Below, in pieces: positions 23,764-36,265 of a stretch of 64,000 nt of DNA (positions are counted from its first letter, which is position 1; the number at the start of each line of letters is the position of its first letter). The notes under the pieces are model-generated. The model had not been told where the DNA came from and did not search any database. It saw nothing but the letters and a program-made list of their open reading frames with translations. A program made the position numbers and the translations under genes. Source of the stretch: Gossypium raimondii (Eukaryota; Streptophyta; Magnoliopsida; Malvales; Malvaceae); assembly GCF_025698545.1 (NCBI RefSeq), contig NC_068571.1, forward strand, positions 43,123,733-43,187,732, in the 5' to 3' direction.

Positions 23764-25495
23764 ATTTATGTTTGGACATGATCGAATTGTATGACCTGGG
23801 TTCCTACACCATCTGCACAACTTCTGTTGGTTCGTTCTTTCCCGGATATCCATATTATTACATATTTTACTCGAGCAAGGTCGACCTTTGGGTTTGCAAC
23901 GCAATTCTCTATCCGGTAACAACTTAAACGGAGTAAGCGATACAGACAACCACTTACGTTCATTTGGGACTAGTGGAATACGTGTCTCCACACATTGTAC
24001 ATGTATTATATTTTGTACACTTTGTCGACATATCTAATGGGATTCAAACAGAGAATCTAACAAGTTGCAATTGCATGAGCGCATGAATAACAAAGTGCGT
24101 CAAACGTCCCACAGTTGTAAGTCCTATTTATCAGGTGTACACAATATTGCTCGCTGATAATATATTGGCGTGGTCTGTCAAACTTCGTCACACGAAACCA
24201 TAGGTTGTCGCGATTGTGACACATTGTGTGCATGGTGTTGGCCCGCGCATTCGCCTTGTTAATTTCTTGCAATACCTTCCAGAACCATACATAACCTCCC
24301 TGTATTTGGCCTTTATAACTCGCTGCTCACTTTGGAAATAGTGCCGCCAAACAAAAATATGTCTCTCGCACAACCGAGGTTATCGGCAAATGAAATGTTC
24401 CTTTTAGAACAGAATTTATACACTTAACTAGGTTTGTGGTCATATGACCATATCGTAGGTTGTCATCATATGCTTGTGTCTACTGTTCGAAAGGTATGTT
24501 ATAGAGGTAGTTTGCGCCTTGATCGTTAACTGAACGCAAAATCCCCAACATCTCATGAAAATAATCCTTATTGATCTCGTACCCTGCCAATATAAGTTGA
24601 TAGTGAAAATTACATACCACTATTCCATTCAGAATAAATTGAATATTACAAATGAAATTATATTAATAGAGATTAAATACCAATGTTGGTTATTTGTTGT
24701 TCAGTGGTAGATCGATATTGCCCGTAGTAGTTGGACGCAACGTGCTTTAGACAATACGAATGGTGTATACGATCCCATAGGCTTCCCTGTCGCTCAATTG
24801 CGGCTAGTATTCCAGTGCCTCGATCCGATATAACGCAGATATCAGGTTGGGGGCATACATGCCTCTTTAACCTAGAAAGAAAGAAATCTTAGTCATCACT
24901 TGACTCCCCCGATGTTATTGCAAACGCAATTGGAAGGATTCTCCCACCGTCATCCTGTGCCACAGCTAGCAATAGCCTATGGGTATATCTACCATACATA
25001 AATATACCGTCAATTTATACCAATGGCTTACAGTACACAAATGCGTCCCAACATTGCTTAAAGCTCCAGAACAAACGTTTGAACACTTGGCATCCACGGA
25101 GCAATCGGTTGTTGTAGTACGCAGGGACCGTTTCAAGGTATGTTATGCAACCTGGGATGTACCTCTTCGGCACCTGACACCACTGTCACACCTCATTATA
25201 TGAAGCGTCCCACCCATTATGCATCTTTTCCAGCGCCTTCTGCTTAGCTATCCAAGCCTTGTGGTAAGAAAGCGTGTACCTCAATTGGCTATGAATATTG
25301 GCAATTAAGACCAACATAGAAGTCCTAGGATCCGCCTTCAACATCGGTAGTATTAAGCTAGCTATCATACTTGAATCCATTTTGGGATGATCTTGTGAAA
25401 CACCTATCAACGAAGTACGTTAAATAATGCAACATTAAGTAATAACACTATTATTCAAAAACTCTAAACACCCAGTGATACTGTACCGGCAACAC
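23764..25495 (-). pseudogene. mudrA transposase remnant in the second MULE
   Basis: Read on the minus strand it holds GVSQDHPKMDSSMIASLILP, then KMHNGWDASYNEV, a transposase core with RYTHRLLLAVAQDDGGR and VISDRGTGI, and the zinc knuckle CRWCRNPGHTIRSC near 23770-23820. In-frame stops occur at Trp positions (after SYNEV and in the SDDWDFF motif) and at a Gln position (VQIDG). The N-terminal DNA-binding exon is missing. It keeps the segment that is deleted in the first copy, near 24400-24580. Confidence 0.75.
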
Positions 25496-25510
25496 AGGTA
25501 TGTGGAAAAA

Positions 25511-27133
25511 ATAGAAAGACAACTCAAGTAGAATTAAATTCTTTTAGTTTTTGAATTAGTAGTTCAAATATCTAAAGACATAAAGTCAGTGAGGGTGAAA
25601 TGTGTAGTTTAGGGTGAAATTGAAATAATAAAAATGAAAATTTTCGCTAAGTCATGACATTAATTATGAAATATACTCTTTTATGGTGGATACAATGACC
25701 TTTAGATATCTTTCTAATTTGGTAGTTTATGAAAATTTAACATACATCTAATAATTGTTGTTACAATTTTATATGAATCATTTTATAGTGAAAGTTTATA
25801 TTAAAATCCTTGAAGGATTTTCAAGACTGAATGCGTAGAATATGGGATATTATGTAATGTTGTCACGAGGAGAATAAATATGTGTTACTCTTTTTCCTTT
25901 AACAGATGTTTTGTCTCATTGAGTTTTATCTTAATAAAATTTTAATGAGACACATTATTTACCAATGGACATTCAATGAGGAGTTTTATAAATATTTTAT
26001 TATTAAATGAATGGCCATCAAGATCAAGATGAATTTCATATATATTGAAACTAATGTTTGTTAAAAGTAGAGTTCTATTTTCTTTATTCCTTTTATGTCT
26101 ATACATGTAAATTTTGGACACTGAAGTTCATTTCCTTCTTCAATTTTTTTTCTTTTATTATTATGACAACATTATAATCCCATTTGTGAAAATTTTATTT
26201 TTCAATTAGTATATAGAATAATTATCAATAATAACAATAATAAAATGAGATAAAAATAAAGCCAGTTAAAATTTCCAATACATTCATTTTATTCTTTCTT
26301 TTACATTTTCCTTTATAGTTTTAACCTTTTCTTTTTTTTATACATGATGTATTATCATGCGAAGAACTTCAACACCTCTTAAATAATATTTCAATTTCGA
26401 AACTTATAGGTAAAAAATTAATGTGTAAAAGTCACATAAAAGTCTTAGATTAAGAACAGAAAATGTATTACATAATAATTTAAGTAAAAATATTATGAAA
26501 ATTTTATATTAATAATTATATTATATTTTACTTCTTTTATTTAAAAAATAATAAATTAATTTTTATGCACTAACTCAAATAATAAATTAATCATTTCTAT
26601 TAAAAAAATTTCATTCGACTGGCAACTACCCGTAGTCGCATCCTCCTCCCCTACCGACGACCCAACCTCCATCTTCACCCCCTTTACGTCGGCCTTCTCC
26701 CCCTCATCCGTTTTCCACCAAATATTTCTCTTATTTGTTCAGCCATTGGTACTTTGTTTTCACAACCCGTGTCGATTCGATTTCTGAAGCCAACAATGGC
26801 ATGTTCTCTCGAGGCACCCGTGACTAATTTTATCTTCACTTAGTTTCATGAGACTACGTCCGTAATCAGAATGCAGCTCACTAACAAATCAATTAACAAT
26901 TATAAAATATATATACAAACATTAAATTATTTAATTCTCCATCTTCCATAGATCTATGAAACAAAAAACTTGAAATCAATAAACCACTCAGATAATTATA
27001 TGAATTTGTAACAGATACGAGAAAAATCAATAAGAAACCCAGAAAATATCTCATTGCACAACAGACTCAAAATTCAAATCCAAAATGTTAAAGAAACTAC
27101 ATAAAAAGCTTTAACACCATTAGAATGAACCAT
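25511..27133. other. intergenic DNA with one GC-richer island
   Basis: Mostly AT-rich with no gene. The stretch 26610-26860 is clearly richer in C and codon-like (CCTCCTCCCCTACCGACGAC), but no family was recognised and no long frame is present. The last part (to 27133) is the 3' UTR side of the eL27 gene. Confidence 0.45.
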
Positions 27134-27541
27134 TCAAAACCTAAGTTTAGTAAAGAACCACCTGTTCTTCCCCGTCTTGAACCTCTCTTGAAACCTCTCT
27201 TTAGTGGCCTTACAAGCCGCCACTTTCTTGTCCTTGGTCTGGAGAGCATCGGCGTTGACCACGTCTTTCAAATCCACGTCGAGGGTGTAGCGCGTGGGCA
27301 TCAGGTGCTGGTAATTCACTAGCTTGACGAAGCATTTCACGCGCGATTTCTTCGCCGTTTTCTTGGCCGAGTCCTTGCGGATGACTTTGCTCGGGTACTT
27401 CTTTATCCCGGCAACCAAACAATGGCCGTAAGGGCGGTCGCGTGTGCCTTCGTCAAAGGACCTAACGATCACGGCTTTGCGACCGGCGTATCGGCCTTGG
27501 AGGACGATCACGGCCTTGTTCGGTTTTAGAAACTTCACCAT
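27134..27541 (-). CDS. RPL27: 60S ribosomal protein L27 (eL27)
   Basis: A 135-residue protein in one uninterrupted exon: [20 protein letters not shown] at the start, [20 protein letters not shown] in the middle and [12 protein letters not shown] at the end. This is the full length expected for plant eL27, a basic protein of the large cytosolic ribosomal subunit with an N-terminal KOW-type fold. The whole chain is recognisable with no break. The coding sequence is GC-richer than its surroundings, as is usual for highly expressed genes. Plants normally carry several copies of this gene (Arabidopsis has three), so which paralogue this is cannot be told from sequence alone. Confidence 0.97.
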   Translation of the reverse strand: MVKFLKPNKAVIVLQGRYAGRKAVIVRSFDEGTRDRPYGHCLVAGIKKYPSKVIRKDSAKKTAKKSRVKCFVKLVNYQHLMPTRYTLDVDLKDVVNADALQTKDKKVAACKATKERFQERFKTGKNRWFFTKLRF

Positions 27542-27602
27542 TGCGACGACAGCGGCGGCGATGGATGTGATTGTCGAAAATGATAAACTTGAAATTGAGG
27601 TG

Positions 27603-27686
27603 TATATATAATAGTACGAGTGACTGAAAACCCTAGCGCTTTATTGATGAATATTAGTGGGCTTCTTTTATGAATAAATTTGGGCC
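27603..27686 (-). promoter_or_regulatory. eL27 promoter: TATA box, telo-box and site II motifs
   Basis: Upstream of the minus-strand start there is TATATATA (27603-27610), a telo-box AAAACCCTAG (27627-27636) and two TGGGCY site II motifs (27658-27663 and 27681-27686). The combination of telo-box and site II is a known signature of plant ribosomal protein promoters, bound by Myb-like and TCP factors. Confidence 0.7.
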
Positions 27687-27818
27687 TTATTTGGATTTTG
27701 GACCTTTACCCAAAATTTTAAAGCTAAATTACTATTTTGGTCTTAACCTAATAACTCCAAAATTGGGACTAAACTTTTTTTTTAGTAGCATACTTATTTG
27801 TGAATGTGAAATAATAAT

Positions 27819-29897
27819 TGTCGAAACCATCTTTTGAAAAAAAATATATTTTAGGTTGTCGACTTTAAAAAATGAAAATTGGGAGTTGCCACCAATCTTT
27901 ATTAGGGTGTGATTGGATCACCTAAAAAAACGACTTTGGTCTACGAGTTTTAGAAAAACGGATCCGGGAGTCAGTTACGTATGAGGAAGGATTACCTCCC
28001 TCGTAACGCCCAAAATTGGTACCTAGTTAATTAATTAGTGTCTTAAGGTCGAGAATTTGGAAAAAACGTAATCCTTAGCAAAACTTAAAAGACTACGTAT
28101 TAAGACCCTTATTATTTCAGAGAAAGAAGATACCACACCCAATGCGTTAGGGCACAGCATTCTAATTTTCCCCAAAATGAATTGGGTCAAAATACTTGTA
28201 CAATAAAATTTTAAAAGAACATCCACTTATCCAAGATTTAAGAAATCACACCCAATACGTTATGGCACGATTCCTCTAGAATCCCAAACTCGGAATATTT
28301 CCTTCACTTTAAAAGAACATCCACTTATCCAAGATTTAAGAAATCACACCCAATACGTTAGGGCACAATTCCTTTGAAATCCCAAACTCGGAATATTTCG
28401 TTTATTATTTTTAAAAAAATCTTCATTTCGAGAAATCAATGCGTCACATTCAATACGTTAGGACACAACGTGTTGAATTCCCAATAATGAGTTTTTATTT
28501 TTTTTGATTGAAGAGAAATGCTCGATTATCGGATTTAACGAAGAAAAATCGGAACCCAATACGTTAGGGCTCAATTCCCTTGAAAATCCCAAATACGAAC
28601 ATTATCTCAATTTTAAAAAATTTTCTATCTTTAAATTTGAGTAAAAAATGATGTAATGTGATTTTATACATACAAATGCTATAATAATAATAATAACAAT
28701 AATAAATACATCATCGACATAAAAATAATATAAGCAAATGAATAAAAAAATGTAATCCATGACATGCAAAATATTAAATGTAAACACAATTATACAATGG
28801 ATGGGATAGCAAACAAATAAATAAGGATCAAAAGATGTACACATGGAAATTATGAAGATTAAAATATACATATAATTTACAAATAAAATTTTAGGTCATA
28901 GAATTTATATATAAATACAATACATAATATACTTATGAAAATAAAGAAAAAATATAATTATACGTACATATATAAAATAATAAAAATAAGTATATTTTAA
29001 AAAAAAGAAAAAAAGGGTGAGTATTTAATCACTTAAAAAATGTAAATATATACATATAAATATGAAAATATTCATTAAAAATAGGAAAATATTCGTTTAA
29101 AAAATATATATGTGTACATATAAAAGGAATATATATAGATTAAAAATAGAATAAAATAATAATTACACTATTAATTAATAAAATGAATAAAAAGAACATA
29201 AAAAACTAAATTGAATCGCAATTTAAAAAATCTGGGGTAAATCCGCAAATAAATAAAAGTAAAAGGACTAATTTGAACGCGCGAATTACATAGAGGGGCT
29301 GGAAGGGAAATTTTCCTTTCTCCTCTAAAACGGTGTCGTTCAAAAGGATTAAATTGGAATTTAAAATAAATAAAAGGGTAAATTAAAAAAAATAAAGAAA
29401 ACTTAATTACAAAAACATTAAAAGGTGGAGGGGCTAAATAAAATAAATAAATAAAATTCGCAGTGGTATCACCTTCTCCCTTTTTTAAAATCGTAAATAA
29501 GTAAAAAATAATAATCGAAAGAAAAAAATAGTAAACCACATTTAAAAACTGCCAATCGTTCTTTTTTTATTCCTCCTCCTCTTTTCTCTTTTTTTTTTCT
29601 TTTTTACAATGAAGGGAGAGGCCTCTATTTATAGTTGAGCCTCCCCAAATCCAACGGTACAGATCAATTACATCAACGGCTGAGATTAAAGGGTATCTAC
29701 AAATTAAATCTCTAAGATTACAAAATCATATATTCTAAGATTGCATATCATATCTAAGATTATATATCATATCTAAGATTTCATATATCATATCTAAGAT
29801 TGCATATCATATCTAGGATTGCATATCATATCTAAGATTGCATATCCTCAAAAATTATGTTTCCATATGTGAGCCCGGGCTAAAATTGGGTATTACA
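27819..29897 (-). repeat. 3' LTR of the retrotransposon
   Basis: Plus-strand ends are TGTCGAAACC and GGTATTACA. It holds spaced repeats of ACACCCAATACGTTAGGGCA (around 28130-28570) and short tandem repeats of CATATCATATCTAAGATTG (29740-29850). The minus-strand TATA box TATAAATAG lies near 29620-29634. Confidence 0.9.
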
Positions 29898-29912
29898 GCT
29901 GCCCCTCTTTGC
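29898..29912 (-). promoter_or_regulatory. polypurine tract
   Basis: Minus strand reads AAAGAGGGGCAGC directly before TGTAATACC of the 3' LTR. Its position and purine content mark the plus-strand primer site of a minus-strand LTR element. Confidence 0.75.
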
Positions 29913-30049
29913 TCGTTGTCGTGTAACAGGAACGGAGCAATGACTTTAAAAATGCCCAATTTTGCCCGGTCTTGCTGGAACATGAAACTCTTATTCTTCA
30001 AGTAGCCTCATTCCTTCCTACTGCATCTTCAGAAGTATAGGAGCTAGTG

Positions 30050-30600
30050 CTTCAATCTATTCCACTGCAACTGCAGGGAGATAAGACTTGCAATCTTCAA
30101 TCTATTCCAATGTTGCCCAGGGAAGTAGAATTACTGGCTTCAATGTACTCCACTATAACCACAGGGAGGTAAAATCCGCCATCTTCGATCTGCTCCACTA
30201 CTGCTTAGGGAGATAAGATCTGAAATCTTCAATCTATTCCACTATTGTCCAGGGAAGTAGAATTACTGGCTTCAATGTACTCCACTATAACCACAGGGAG
30301 GTAAAATCCGCCATCTTTGATCTCGCTCCACTATCGCTTAGGAGATAAGATCTGAAATCTTCAATCTATTCCATCGTTGTCCGGGAAGTAGAATTACGGC
30401 TTCAATGTACTCCACTATAACCACGGGAGGTAAAATCATCATCTTCGATCTGCTCCACTACTGCTTAGGGAGATAAGATCTGAAATCTTCAATCTATTCC
30501 ACTGTTGCCCAGGGAAGTAGAATAACTGTCTTCAATGTACTCCACTATAACCACAGGGAGGTAAAATTTGCCATCTTCGATTTGCTCCACTGTCAATGCA
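30050..30600 (-). repeat. 132-bp tandem array built of 44-bp subunits
   Basis: TCTTCAATCTATTCC starts at 30094, 30226, 30358 and 30486, a period of 128-132 bases. Each unit divides into three related parts of about 44 bases, ending in AGGGAAGTAGAATTACTGG, AGGGAGGTAAAATCCGCC and AGGGAGATAAGATCTGAAAT. The array is inside the retrotransposon interior and codes for nothing recognisable. Confidence 0.85.
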
Positions 30601-32869
30601 GGAAGGCAAGATCTGCTATTTCACTGATCTGTTCTCTGTGGAACATGACCTGTACAATGAACCTAATTATGCCTAATGATTTAGGATGGTATGATCAAAA
30701 TGCATCAAATGCTCCTAACTAGACATGTGTGAATGGAGTTTGCATGAATGCAAAATTTTATTTTTTCGAGAATGATCCCGCTTAGGTCGTCATTACTCGA
30801 AGTTTATTAAGGCTTTGTGACTGACGTGCTACAACGCCTTCTTGCTTGATTGGCTTTTCTGAAGAAACATTTAGCCAGGTTGCCCCCCACTGTGAACCTC
30901 CAAGTTTAATCCATTGGGGCGCAAAAATTCATACCATCGTTCTCCCACTGCAACCCAAGAGTATATGACTTTCCTTCAATCCTCTCCTATCACAATTCAA
31001 AGATACAGGATCTAAATCTTTCTAGTCTCTTACACCATTCCCAAGGTGTCGTACCAAAGGCTCACGCGCAACTGAAGGCTCTCTTCCCTGAGGTAACCTC
31101 TTTCTATTGCTTGGTGATCATTAATTGCTTGTTGATCTAGGTTTTGTCATCAACACGACATCCAATTTTTTGACAACAAAATCCAAAGAGAAAGTCCTAG
31201 TTTAGACTGTTCCTTTTCAGATTTCCAACCTTTAAACCCGGTGCGTTCTAAATAATAGTCCTGTTTCAGGCTCTTGTATTATTTAGAAACTTCTAGAGTA
31301 ATATGCAAAACTTCCTTCGTGAAAGTTTTATTAGTCCATTGATCATTATTCTAATGCAACATGCTTGCAAAAAGAACAAAACGATGGATGAAATAGAGAT
31401 AATTCTGAGCATAACTTGAAATAAATTATCAAAGATAGTAAAGAAGAATAACAAAGAGATTAATTGGGAATACGTATCTTGGAAACAAATGAAGTGTTCC
31501 GAGAATAACAAATTTAGTATAAATAATATGAATATTGGGTGCCCCAGATATCGCAGCTTGAACTTCTCTGTACAATTTTTTTTTGAAGATCCATCTGAGT
31601 TTGACATGTGTTTAGGAGATCCACAGTACTCTGCCAATGCCCCAAGATGTTGCCTACCTTTTCTTGATAATTCAGGTATAACAAGATCACCACATGCCCC
31701 AAGTTGCTCTAATCACCTTGTGCCCCATTCTGATCAATATTTGAGCCGCCCTTTTCGGGTTTTCAACTCAAATCCCCTTTGGTCTCAAAGTGCCCTTTGC
31801 GGGTTTTCACTTTAGCCTCTCCATTTTTTTTCATTTTTTGTTTTTGTTTTTGTTTTTTTTTGTTTTTTTTGAATCTGAACTCATAGGATTAGACAAGTCT
31901 TCGTTATCCCTTTCGATCAGAACCAATGTAAAATCTTCTTTGTGATCAAATTTCTTTGATAGAGCCTTTTGGGCATAATTTTAACTATGAAGAAAACTTT
32001 GGATCTTCCTCTTCAATTAATATGAAATCCAACAACAGAGAAATGACAACTTGACTTCGACGGGCTAAACCATTATGAGCCAAAGAAGAAGGCATTGCCC
32101 CGGCAAAGAATGCATCGTTCATGATGTTAATCTTGAACATATTGTAAATTTTTTTTAGTGAATTGTTGTTCAGATTACAATGTCAATGCATACCCAAGCA
32201 TGACCATACGAAGACATCTTTGAACTCTTTGAAGTAACTCAACAAGGTTCTGCTTCATTTCTTCGTTTATGCACGTTCCCTTAAGGTCACAATCTCCATT
32301 GTCTCCTTATGAGGTAAGATTTCATTCCTGTTCGACCATCTGTAACAAGTTTGAAAATAGGCTACAATCTATGCCATCTTTAAAGTCATGAGATCCCTCT
32401 AAACACAGATCCCACTAAAAGGAACTTCAATTTAATAAACATCACTCATGTCGTTGATATCTGGGGACCCATAATAGGTACCAAAGAATATACAAAAGAA
32501 TGTATGAATAATCATTTGTACAATTATGAATGAATAGAATAATATGGAAAAAGATCCGAAAGAATGAAAGTATAATTATTCGAAAAGAATGAAAGAATAT
32601 TGGCTTAAAAAATGAATGCAAATATGTATTTTATTAGAATAACAACGTTTAGACATGAGCCTATTTCATAAAGGAATTCTTATTGCCTCTAGGCTGAAGG
32701 CAACAAGTGTGTTTTAAATATTACTCTGAGTAATCTCTAAATACTACAGGGGTTTCTTCTGCAGCCTAATTATTTAAAACACTCTCAAGTCTATAAGGGC
32801 AAAAATCTGACAAGGTCTCTTCTTCAGTTGTTTCATCGTGAACACTTCTCGACGCCCCTTCATATTCAA
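30601..32869 (-). other. retrotransposon interior without recognisable coding
   Basis: No pol domain was seen on either strand. Contains T-rich low-complexity sequence (31830-31870) and many stops. Probably decayed or replaced interior of the parent element. Confidence 0.5.
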
Positions 32870-33397
32870 TCATGACTGGGTACTAGATGAACCATCTATC
32901 TTGACAATAGCCATGTTAATGAATTTTTCAACTAGCTTTTTGAAGGTAATGTAATTTTCTATAGAATGCCCTGTAATTCCTGCATGATAATCACATTGTG
33001 CACTTGCATCATACCATTTGAGATACGGGGGCTGTGGAGGCTTCTCATGTAAAGGAGCAACAACATGCGCATTGAATGAGCTTTGATACAGCTCCTTGTA
33101 CGACATTGGAATTGGCGTGAACTGGAGCTTTTCAGTACCTCGCTTCACAACTAATTCTTGTCTTGAAGAACCCTGTTGGTTAGCAATCGATTTGCCGTAT
33201 GTATTCACGCTGTTCACCTCATTTCCCTTTTCTTTTGAGGCTTGCCTTCTGTTATTTCCTCCAGCATCAATCTTTCCGCTCCTTATGGCACTTTCAATCA
33301 TTTCACCATTCATGATTATGTCAGAAAAGCTTTTTGTCGCACTCCCTAACATATGTGTGATGAACGGAGCTTTCAATGTATTTATGAATAACATTGT
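32870..33397 (-). pseudogene. gag fragment of the LTR retrotransposon
   Basis: The frame on the minus strand begins abruptly at the LTR boundary and runs about 175 residues. It includes SFSDIIMNGEMIESAIRSGK, then PPYLKWYDASAQCDYHAGIT and GHSIENYITFKKLVEKFINM. The pattern of a spaced Cys/His pair and the WYD motif matches gag proteins of plant Ty3/gypsy elements (Tat/Ogre type as I recall). The gag N-terminus and everything downstream are missing. Confidence 0.75.
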
Positions 33398-35470
33398 TGT
33401 CAAAACCATCTTTTTGAAAAATAAAAGTTTTTGGTTGTCGACTCTAAAAAAAATGAAAATTTGGGAGTCGCCACCAATCTTTTATTGAGGTGTGATTGGA
33501 TCACCTAAAAAAACGGCTTTGGTCTACGAGTTTTAGAAAAACGGATCCGGGAGTCAGTTACGTACGAGGAAGGATTACCTCCCTCGTAACGCCCAAAATT
33601 GGTACCTAGTTAATTAATTAGTGTCTTAAGGTTGAGAATTTGGAAAAAACGTAATCCTTAGCAAAACTTAAAAGGTTACGTATTAAGACCCTTATTATTT
33701 CAGAGAAAGAAGATATCACACCCAATGTGTTAGGGCACAGCATTCTAATTTTCTCCAAAATGAATTGGGCCAAAATACTTGTACAATAAAACTTTAAAAG
33801 AACATCCACTTATCCAAGATTTAAGAAATCACACCCAATACGTTAGGGCACGATTCCTCTAGAATCCCAAACTCGGAATATTTCCTTCACTTTAAAAGAA
33901 CATCCACTTATCCAAGATTTAAGAAATCACACCCAATACGTTAGGGCACAATTCCTTTGAAATCCCAAACTCGGAATATTTCGTTTATTATTTTTAAAAA
34001 AATCTTCATTTCGAGAAATCAATGCGTCACATTCAATACGTTAGGACACAACGTGTTGAATTCCCAATAATGAGTTTTTATTTTTTTTGATTGAAGAGAA
34101 ATGCTCGATTATCGGATTTAACGAAGAAAATCGGAACCCAATACGTTAGGGCTCAATTCCTTGAAAATCCCAAATCGAACATTATCTCAATTTTAAAAAT
34201 TTTCTATCTTTAAATTTGAGTAAAAATGATGTAATGTGATTTTATACATACAAATGCTATAATAATAATAATAACAATAATAAATACATCATCGACATAA
34301 AAATAATATAAGCAAATGAATAAAAAATGTAATCCATGACATGCAAAATATTAAATGTAAACACAATTATACAATGGATGGGATAGCAAACAAATAAATA
34401 AGGATCAAAAGATGTACACATGGAAATTATGAAGATTAAAAATATACATATAATTTACAAATAAAATTTTAGGTTATAGAATTTATATATAAATACAACA
34501 CATAATATACTTATGAAAATAAAGAAAAAATAATTATACATATATATATATATAAAATAATAAAAATAAGTATATTTTAAAAAGGAAAAAAAGGGAGTAT
34601 TTAATCACTTAAAACGTAAATATATACATATATATATGAAAATATTCATTAAAAAATAGGAAAATATTCATTTTTTAAATATATATATGTGTACATATAA
34701 AAGAATATATATAGATAAAAAATTAGAATAAAAATAATAATTACACTATAAATTAATAAAATAAATAAAAAGAACATAAAAAAACTAAATTGACTTGCAA
34801 TTACAATATCTGGGGTAAATCCGCAAATAAATAAAAGTAAAAGGACTAATTTGAACGCGCAAGTTACATAGAGGGGCTGGAAGGGAAATTTTCCCTTCTC
34901 CTCTAAAATGGTGTCGTTCAAAAGGATTAAATTGGAATTTAAAATAAATAAAAGGGTAAATTAAAAAAAATAAAGAAAACTTAATTACAAAAACATTAAA
35001 AGGCGGAGGGGCTAAATAAAATAAATAAATAAAATTCGCAGTGGTATCACCTTCTCCTTTTTTTAAAATCGTAAATAAGTAAAAAAATAATCGAAAGAAA
35101 AAAATAGTAAGCCACCTTTAAAAAAACTGTCAATCGTTCTTTTTTTATTCCTCCTCCTCTTTTCTCTTTTTTTTTTCTTTTTTACAATGAAGGGAGAGGC
35201 CTCTATTTATAGTTGAGCCTCCCCAAATCCAACGGTACAGATCAATTACATCAACGGCTGAGATTAAATGGTATCTACAAATTAAATCTCTAAGATTACA
35301 AAATCATATCTAAGATTATATATCATATCTAAGATTGCATATCATATCTAAGATTGCATATATCATATCTAAGATTGCATATCATATCTAGGATTGCATA
35401 TCATATCTAAGATTGCATATCCTCAAAATTATGTTTCCATATGTGAGCCGGGCTAAAATTAGGTATTACA
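33398..35470 (-). repeat. 5' LTR of the retrotransposon
   Basis: Near-identical to 27819-29897 over its full length, with small length changes in A/T runs and one shorter CATATCATATCTAAGATTG block near 35310-35420. It begins TGTCAAAACC where the other LTR has TGTCGAAACC, a CG to CA change. Confidence 0.9.
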
Positions 35471-35475
35471 ATAAT

Positions 35476-36149
35476 AATAAAAAAATCTTTAAAGGGACAT
35501 TGTATCTTACCTGTTTTACTTAAAAATAACCTATTAATCCCTATATGTTAGATAAAATAATAAATTAATCTTTCATTATAAATTTCATCAATTTTACGGT
35601 TAAAAATCTAGATATAGTGATGAATAACCACACGTAACTTAATGTTAATATTAAAAAAATTATTTTTAGCAGTAAAAGTAAATGTAATTTTAACAGAATG
35701 ATAATTTTATTTTTGATCTAATGCACTTTTGAGTAAATGGAGCAAAATGTATTATGCTCCTTGTCATTATGATGCATTTACTTCTTTTTTACATATTGTT
35801 GTATCTCTAACAAAACAATCTATAAAAGAACCATTGACCCATAAAAATCCATGCTTCGAAGTTCGGAAAAAAAACACGTGTTAGACCGGTGTCATCTCCA
35901 AAAGAAGAAAATGTGTTGCATGTAGTAGTTTAAATGAACGATGCTTAAACAAACAAAGCTTTATTCATGTTTGTTTGTTTTTTTTCTTTTAAAGTTGTTG
36001 ATGTTCGAATTTGTGTTCATTAAAAATTTCAACATTATATTTCGAATTCGGTTTGTTTATTATTTAATATGTTCAAACTCAATTTATTTAATATTCGCAA
36101 ATATACTAAACATACATGTTCATAGTCAATAAAAAACAACTATTTTCAT

Positions 36150-36185
<36 letters not shown>

Positions 36186-36265
36186 CTTTAAATAAACAAA
36201 TCTATAAACAATAGAAATTTATATTTTTGGAAACTAGTTGGAATGTATTCTTATTTATTAATAAC
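35476..36265. other. AT-rich spacer with an (AT)n microsatellite
   Basis: No gene. 36154-36182 is an uninterrupted AT dinucleotide run. The 35480-35760 part resembles degenerate dispersed elements, with phrases such as TTAATCCCTATATGTTAGAT. Confidence 0.5.

Larger units (their letters stand above)
21040..25510. mobile_element. second, truncated MULE with PMD and mudrA remnants
   Basis: The left end (about 21040-21340) matches the terminal repeat of the MULE at 1217 in layout and in motifs such as TTATTTACCGGAAAGGGCCG and GCGCTGACGTGGACGCG. It carries the same two genes in the same convergent layout, both more decayed. Similarity to the first copy stops near 25510 inside the first mudrA intron/exon border. 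The mudrA N-terminal exon and the right terminal repeat are therefore missing. Confidence 0.8.
27819..35470 (-). mobile_element. non-autonomous LTR retrotransposon (LARD-like, Ty3/gypsy-derived)
   Basis: Two direct LTRs of about 2.08 kb (27819-29897 and 33398-35470) flank a 3.5-kb interior. Both sides have the 5-bp duplication ATAAT (27814-27818 and 35471-35475). On the minus strand each LTR begins TGTAATACC and ends in GACA, and each contains TATAAATAGAGGCC, a TATA box in that orientation. A polypurine tract precedes the 3' LTR. The interior encodes only a gag fragment beside the 5' LTR. No reverse transcriptase, integrase, protease or primer-binding site could be found, so it needs outside proteins to move. 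The LTRs differ by scattered substitutions and small indels. Confidence 0.9.

Noticed and set aside
28120-28580. Regularly spaced repeats that could suggest a CRISPR-like array
   Set aside because: Spacing is uneven, the intervening DNA is also similar between units, and the block lies within an LTR present twice. It is an LTR repeat.
29171-29539. Minus-strand open frame rich in Phe, Ile and Leu within the LTR
   Set aside because: Low-complexity translation of AT-rich LTR DNA, not kept intact in the other LTR copy.
31830-31870. T-rich run as a possible terminator or promoter
   Set aside because: Simple low-complexity sequence inside a retrotransposon, with no coding unit beside it.
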